From Thermoplasmata archaeon (lineage in GTDB: Archaea > Thermoplasmatota > Thermoplasmata > Lutacidiplasmatales > UBA184), in assembly GCA_030042815.1 (NCBI GenBank), contig JASHYY010000006.1, positions 1 through 17,776 of the forward strand: a stretch of DNA of 17,776 nucleotides. Reading direction: 5' to 3'. Position numbers and translations under genes: made by a program. This document shows positions 14,843-17,776 of this stretch, piece by piece. The notes beneath the pieces are model-generated. The model did not search any database. It worked only from the letters and a program-made list of their open reading frames with translations, and was not told the origin of the DNA. How positions within the stretch are numbered: the stretch's first letter is position 1; each line of letters starts with the position of its first letter.

Positions 14843-15966
14843 GCGCGTCGGGGCCGCTCCTCGAAACCCGCGACATCGTCAAGCACTTCCCGATCCCCCG
14901 GCCCCTGCGCGACCTCGTGCGGGGCCGGCCGAGCCGGGCGATCCACGCGGTGGACGGCGTCTCCGTCTCGGTCGCGGCCGGCGAAACCCTCGGCCTGATC
15001 GGCGAGTCCGGCTCGGGGAAGACGACCCTCGGCTGGCTGATCGCCCGCCTCTACCCCCCGACCTCGGGGGAGATCCTGTTCGACGGCGAGGACGTCACCG
15101 CGCTCACCGGCCGCGCGCTCCGGGCCTGGCACCGGAACGTGCAGATGGTCTTCCAGGACCCGCTCGGGTCGCTCGACTCGCGCCTGCGGGTCTGGCAGAT
15201 CGTCGGCGAGCCGATCTTCGCCCAGGAGGGGGTGCGCGGTCCGGCGCTCCGCGACCGGGTCTCGGCCCTGCTCCCGACGGTCGGCCTGCCGCCCGAGTGC
15301 CTCGACCAGTACCCGCACGAGTTCTCCGGCGGCGGCCGCCAGCGCCTCTCCCTCGCGCGGGCGCTCAGCGTCAACCCGCGGCTCATCGTCCTCGACGAGC
15401 CGACGAGCGCGCTGGACGTCGCCGTGCAGGCCCAGATCCTCAACCGGCTCGTGACGCTCCAGAAGGAGCGCGGGTTCGCCTACCTCCTCATCACCCACAA
15501 CGTCGCCGCGGTCCGGTTCGTCGCCCACCGGGTCGCGGTCCTCTACCTCGGCGAGGTCGTCGAGGTCGGACGGGTCCGGGACGTGCTCGAGCGGCCGGTC
15601 CACCCGTACACGAAGGCGCTCCTCGCCGCCGTGCCGGTGCCGGACGTGCGCCGCCGGCGCACCCGCTACCGGATCACCGGCGAGATCCCGACGCTGATCA
15701 CGCCCCCGCCCGGCTGCCGGTTCGCCGCCCGGTGCCCGTTCGCGGTCGAGCGGTGCCGGACCGAGCCCCCGGCGCTCCGCGAGGTCTCCGGACGGCCGGG
15801 CCGGCTCGTCTCGTGCCACCGGGCCGAGGAGGTCGGCGACGTCCCGCCCGAGGCGCTCATCGGCCCGGCCGGGGCCGTTCCTCCCGTCGCGGCGACGCCT
15901 TCGAGCGGCGCCTCCTCCGGAGCGGACGGACCGGGGTCGGACCGAGTCACCCGATGGTCAACGTGA
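14839..15966 (+). CDS. dppF: ABC transporter ATP-binding protein, DppF/OppF type
   Basis: This 375-residue ATPase pairs with the protein at 13685. It shows Walker A GESGSGKTT (55-63), Q-loop Gln106 in VFQDPLGSLD, signature FSGGGRQR (162-169; the usual Gln is Gly), Walker B LIVLDEPTSALD (182-193) and H-loop His220. The C-terminal cysteines (about 293, 299, 306, 326) match the oligopeptide-transporter domain. The start is the GTG of the GTGA overlap with the previous stop, which implies translational coupling. The last 45 residues are a low-complexity Ala/Pro/Ser tail. Its final 20 bases overlap the 3' end of the convergent small gene on the other strand. This closes the transporter operon; no solute-binding protein gene follows, and the only one in the window is at 3127-5028. 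Confidence 0.94.
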   Translation: MSASGPLLETRDIVKHFPIPRPLRDLVRGRPSRAIHAVDGVSVSVAAGETLGLIGESGSGKTTLGWLIARLYPPTSGEILFDGEDVTALTGRALRAWHRNVQMVFQDPLGSLDSRLRVWQIVGEPIFAQEGVRGPALRDRVSALLPTVGLPPECLDQYPHEFSGGGRQRLSLARALSVNPRLIVLDEPTSALDVAVQAQILNRLVTLQKERGFAYLLITHNVAAVRFVAHRVAVLYLGEVVEVGRVRDVLERPVHPYTKALLAAVPVPDVRRRRTRYRITGEIPTLITPPPGCRFAARCPFAVERCRTEPPALREVSGRPGRLVSCHRAEEVGDVPPEALIGPAGAVPPVAATPSSGASSGADGPGSDRVTRWST

Positions 15967-16384
15967 TCGCGAGGGAGCCGACGAAGCTCGTCGACGGCGC
16001 CCGGACGGTCGTGTTGACGAACTCCGCTGGGGTGTAGACCGCCGAGAACCCGACGACCTCGAACGGGGCGCTCACCGACGCCGCGTCGTACTTGAAACAG
16101 AGCCCGGTGCAGGCGAGCGGCAGGACGAACACCGACGCGACGTGCAGGGAGAACCCGGCCTGCGAGCCGATCAGCACGCCCCCCGCGTACCAGTCCACGG
16201 CGGTCACCCGGACGGTCGCGGCGGCGTTCTCGAGGACCGAGACGTCCGCGGCCACGAAGGCGACGAGCGCGGTCCCCGCGACCGCGATCGCGACGACCGC
16301 GAGCGGGATCCGCACGTGCGGGTGTCGGCCGAGGGGCAGGCGGTCACCGCCGTCATAGAAGACCGCCACCGGGTCGGTCGTCAT
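15947..16384 (-). CDS. Small membrane-anchored protein of unknown function
   Basis: I do not recognise this 145-residue protein. After a polar 25-residue N-terminus with HPHVR there is one hydrophobic helix (about 26-47), then a domain of about 95 residues rich in Val, Ala, Ser and Thr with alternating hydrophobic positions, like a beta-sandwich. It contains one CTGLC pair and one N-x-T sequon (NTT). The likely topology is cytosolic N-terminus, single anchor and extracellular beta domain, a layout common among uncharacterised archaeal surface proteins. The ATG at 16382-16384 is preceded by GGAGG-like purines on the minus strand. Its end overlaps the DppF gene by 20 bases in convergent orientation. 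It is downstream of the aminotransferase with a 192-base gap. A type IV pilin was considered, but no class III signal sequence is seen. Confidence 0.7.
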   Translation of the reverse strand: MTTDPVAVFYDGGDRLPLGRHPHVRIPLAVVAIAVAGTALVAFVAADVSVLENAAATVRVTAVDWYAGGVLIGSQAGFSLHVASVFVLPLACTGLCFKYDAASVSAPFEVVGFSAVYTPAEFVNTTVRAPSTSFVGSLAITLTIG

Positions 16385-16446
16385 CGGAGGACCCTCGGGC
16401 GTCCCCGACCCTCGCCCGGGATGTGCCGCCGCCGTCGTTCGCTCAT
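16381..16446 (-). other. Possible 21-residue ORF coupled to the small membrane protein
   Basis: An ATG at 16444-16446 on the minus strand opens a 21-residue Arg-rich frame whose TGA overlaps the ATG of the next gene (ATGA). The overlap is the kind used for translational coupling, but an Arg/Gly-rich composition is what chance gives in GC-rich DNA. The rest of the stretch between 16447 and 16576 shows no gene or clear promoter. Confidence 0.15.
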
Positions 16447-16576
16447 GGCGATCCGGCCGGTCGCCCGGCCTGCGCGCGGCTACGTGACAGGGCGACTCCT
16501 ACTACTTGAGCCCCTTAGGTTCACGCGCAGCGGGGGACCCGGTCCTCCCCGGGCCCGCGACGGGCCTCGACGGACC

Positions 16577-17776
16577 CTACACGGACTCTTCGATCTCGCC
16601 GGCCCGAGGGGTGCCGGCGAGCTTGTCGGCGACCGTCCCGAGGATCTCGAGGTGGCGGTCGACGTCCGGGTCGGTGTGCTGGACGGAGATCGTCCACTGC
16701 TCGTCCGGCCCGGTCCCCGACGGGATGAGCCCGCGGTTCAGGCAGAGGTAGTAGTAGAGCATCGAGCGGTCGCCGTCGACCCCGAGGAAGTCCCGCCAGT
16801 TGCGGACGGGGTGGTCGGCGAAGAAGACGGTCCCCGAGACCCCGTCGGCGGCGACGTGCGCCGTCACGCCGGCGTCGTCGAACACCTCGGCGTACCCCTT
16901 CGCGAGACGCTCGTTGAGGCGGGCGGAGCGCTCGAGCCCCTCCTCGGTCAGGATGTGGTCGAGCGAGGCGAGGCACGCCGTCATCGCGAGCGGGTTCGAG
17001 TTGTACGTGCCGGCGTGCGCGACCTTCCGCGGGCCGACCTCGTCGAGGATCCCCGGTCCGGCGGCGATCGCCGAGAGCGGGACCCCGCAGGCGATCGACT
17101 TGCCGAGCGTGATCAGGTCCGGTCGGACGCCGACGCGACCGGCGCCGCCGTGGGGATACTTCGCGCCGGTCTTGATCTCGTCCAGGACGAGCAGCGCGCC
17201 GAGCTCGTCCGCGAGCTCGCGGAGGCCGGGGAAGAAGTCGTCGTCCGGGACGATGAACCCCATGTTCATCGGGATCGGCTCGGCGATGATCGCGGCCAGG
17301 TCGTCCGCGTGCTCCCGCGCGATCCGTCGGGTCGCCTCGAGGTCGTTGAACGGCGCGACCAGCGTGTGCTCGGAGACCTCGGGAAGGATCCCGGGGGAGG
17401 CGGGCGCCGACTTCGGGTGGTCGTGGGGCCCGGCGACCTGGAGGCGGGGCTTCACCCCGACGAGCAGCGTGTCGTGCGAGCCGTGGTACGACCCCTCGAA
17501 CTTCAGGACGTAGTGCTTCTTCGTGTAGGCGCGGGCGAACCGGATTGAGTGGTGGGTCGCCTCGAGGCCGGTCGTGCTGAACCGGACCTTCGCCATCCGG
17601 TAGCGCCGGCAGATCCGTTCCGCGACCTCGGGCGTCCGTTCCCATTCGTAGCCGTAGACGCTGCCGTTCTCGAGCTGTCGGGACAGGGCCTCGACGAGCT
17701 TCGGGTGGGCGTGGCCGCTCTGGAGCGAGCCGAATCCCATGTTGAAGTCGAGGTACTCGTTCCCGTCGGCGTCCCA
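16577..17776 (-). CDS. Class III aminotransferase, glutamate-1-semialdehyde aminomutase-like (5' end outside window)
   Basis: The frame is open to the right edge, so the N-terminus is missing; the first visible residues are WDADGNEYLDFN, a strand that normally lies some 40-60 residues into such proteins. Class III features are STTGLEATHHSIRFARAYT, FEGSYHGSHD, the PLP-pyridine Asp in LVLDEIKTG, the Schiff-base Lys in LITLGKSIACG and HAGTYNSNPLAMTA. These blocks resemble glutamate-1-semialdehyde 2,1-aminomutase more than GABA transaminase, but DEIKTGAKY replaces the aminomutase DEVMTGFR and no tetrapyrrole gene is near, so a transaminase in the local catabolic pathway is as likely. The C-terminal IEESV ends at TAG 16577-16579. 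It is distant from the aminotransferase at 537-1877 and belongs to a different subgroup, so it is not a recent duplicate. Confidence 0.9.
   Translation of the reverse strand, partial: WDADGNEYLDFNMGFGSLQSGHAHPKLVEALSRQLENGSVYGYEWERTPEVAERICRRYRMAKVRFSTTGLEATHHSIRFARAYTKKHYVLKFEGSYHGSHDTLLVGVKPRLQVAGPHDHPKSAPASPGILPEVSEHTLVAPFNDLEATRRIAREHADDLAAIIAEPIPMNMGFIVPDDDFFPGLRELADELGALLVLDEIKTGAKYPHGGAGRVGVRPDLITLGKSIACGVPLSAIAAGPGILDEVGPRKVAHAGTYNSNPLAMTACLASLDHILTEEGLERSARLNERLAKGYAEVFDDAGVTAHVAADGVSGTVFFADHPVRNWRDFLGVDGDRSMLYYYLCLNRGLIPSGTGPDEQWTISVQHTDPDVDRHLEILGTVADKLAGTPRAGEIEESV

Noticed and set aside
16385..16576. RNA gene in the 192-base gap before the small membrane protein
   Set aside because: No tRNA-like cloverleaf or clear promoter could be made out; only a weak 21-codon frame is seen.
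16577..17776. Haem/tetrapyrrole gene hemL
   Set aside because: The DEVMTGFR motif is replaced by DEIKTGAKY, no other tetrapyrrole gene is near and the setting is catabolic; only the broader class III call is supported.
1..17776. Mobile element or CRISPR array
   Set aside because: No transposase, integrase, terminal repeats or regularly spaced direct repeats were found; composition is uniform across the window.

Overview
The window is strongly GC-rich and gene-dense, and looks archaeal. Several genes have AT-rich TATA-like boxes (for example gatatacc, tttatcc, tttattg, tcttaac) about 25-30 bases before a start codon, with little or no leader. No bacterial -35/-10 pairs are evident. The one extracellular protein has an uncleaved-looking N-terminal membrane anchor and is packed with N-glycosylation sequons. 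Among the 16 full or partial genes, 10 end in TAG, 6 in TGA and none in TAA. A GC-rich member of the Thermoplasmatota would fit, but that is inference; nothing here fixes the lineage. No rRNA, tRNA, CRISPR array or insertion sequence was seen.

Layout. (1) 1-1877, plus strand: the 3' end of a phytoene-desaturase-like (PYROXD2-type) flavoprotein, then a class III aminotransferase. (2) 1882-5028, minus strand: a saccharopine/lysine-6-dehydrogenase-like NAD(P) enzyme and, upstream of it, a membrane-anchored family 5 (peptide/opine-type) solute-binding protein. (3) 5166-7531: two related Rieske oxygenase alpha subunits facing each other, their stop codons sharing a CTAG palindrome. (4) 7635-9670, plus strand: a full-length second PYROXD2-like flavoprotein followed by a small SRPBCC/CoxG-like protein. 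(5) 9787-15966, plus strand: permease B, permease C, flavin amine oxidase, cupin, ATPase D, ATPase F, so two enzyme-like genes sit inside a Dpp/Opp-type transporter operon. (6) 15947-16384, minus strand: a small membrane-anchored protein of unknown function. (7) 16577-17776, minus strand: a second class III aminotransferase resembling glutamate-1-semialdehyde aminomutase, cut by the window end.

How it may work together (inference). The mix of an importer, quaternary-ammonium-type Rieske oxygenases (both with the ECYHC motif), amine oxidase, lysine-6-dehydrogenase-like enzyme and two aminotransferases looks like an uptake-and-degradation locus for a nitrogenous compound. Candidates are a betaine or N-methylated amino acid, an opine, a polyamine or a small peptide. 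The Rieske enzymes would hydroxylate or N-demethylate, the flavoproteins and dehydrogenase would oxidise amines, and the aminotransferases would remove or move amino groups. No Rieske reductase is visible in the window. Two genes (the saccharopine-dehydrogenase-like gene and permease B) have no ATG, GTG or TTG start that keeps their conserved N-terminus, which is the most puzzling direct sequence observation.
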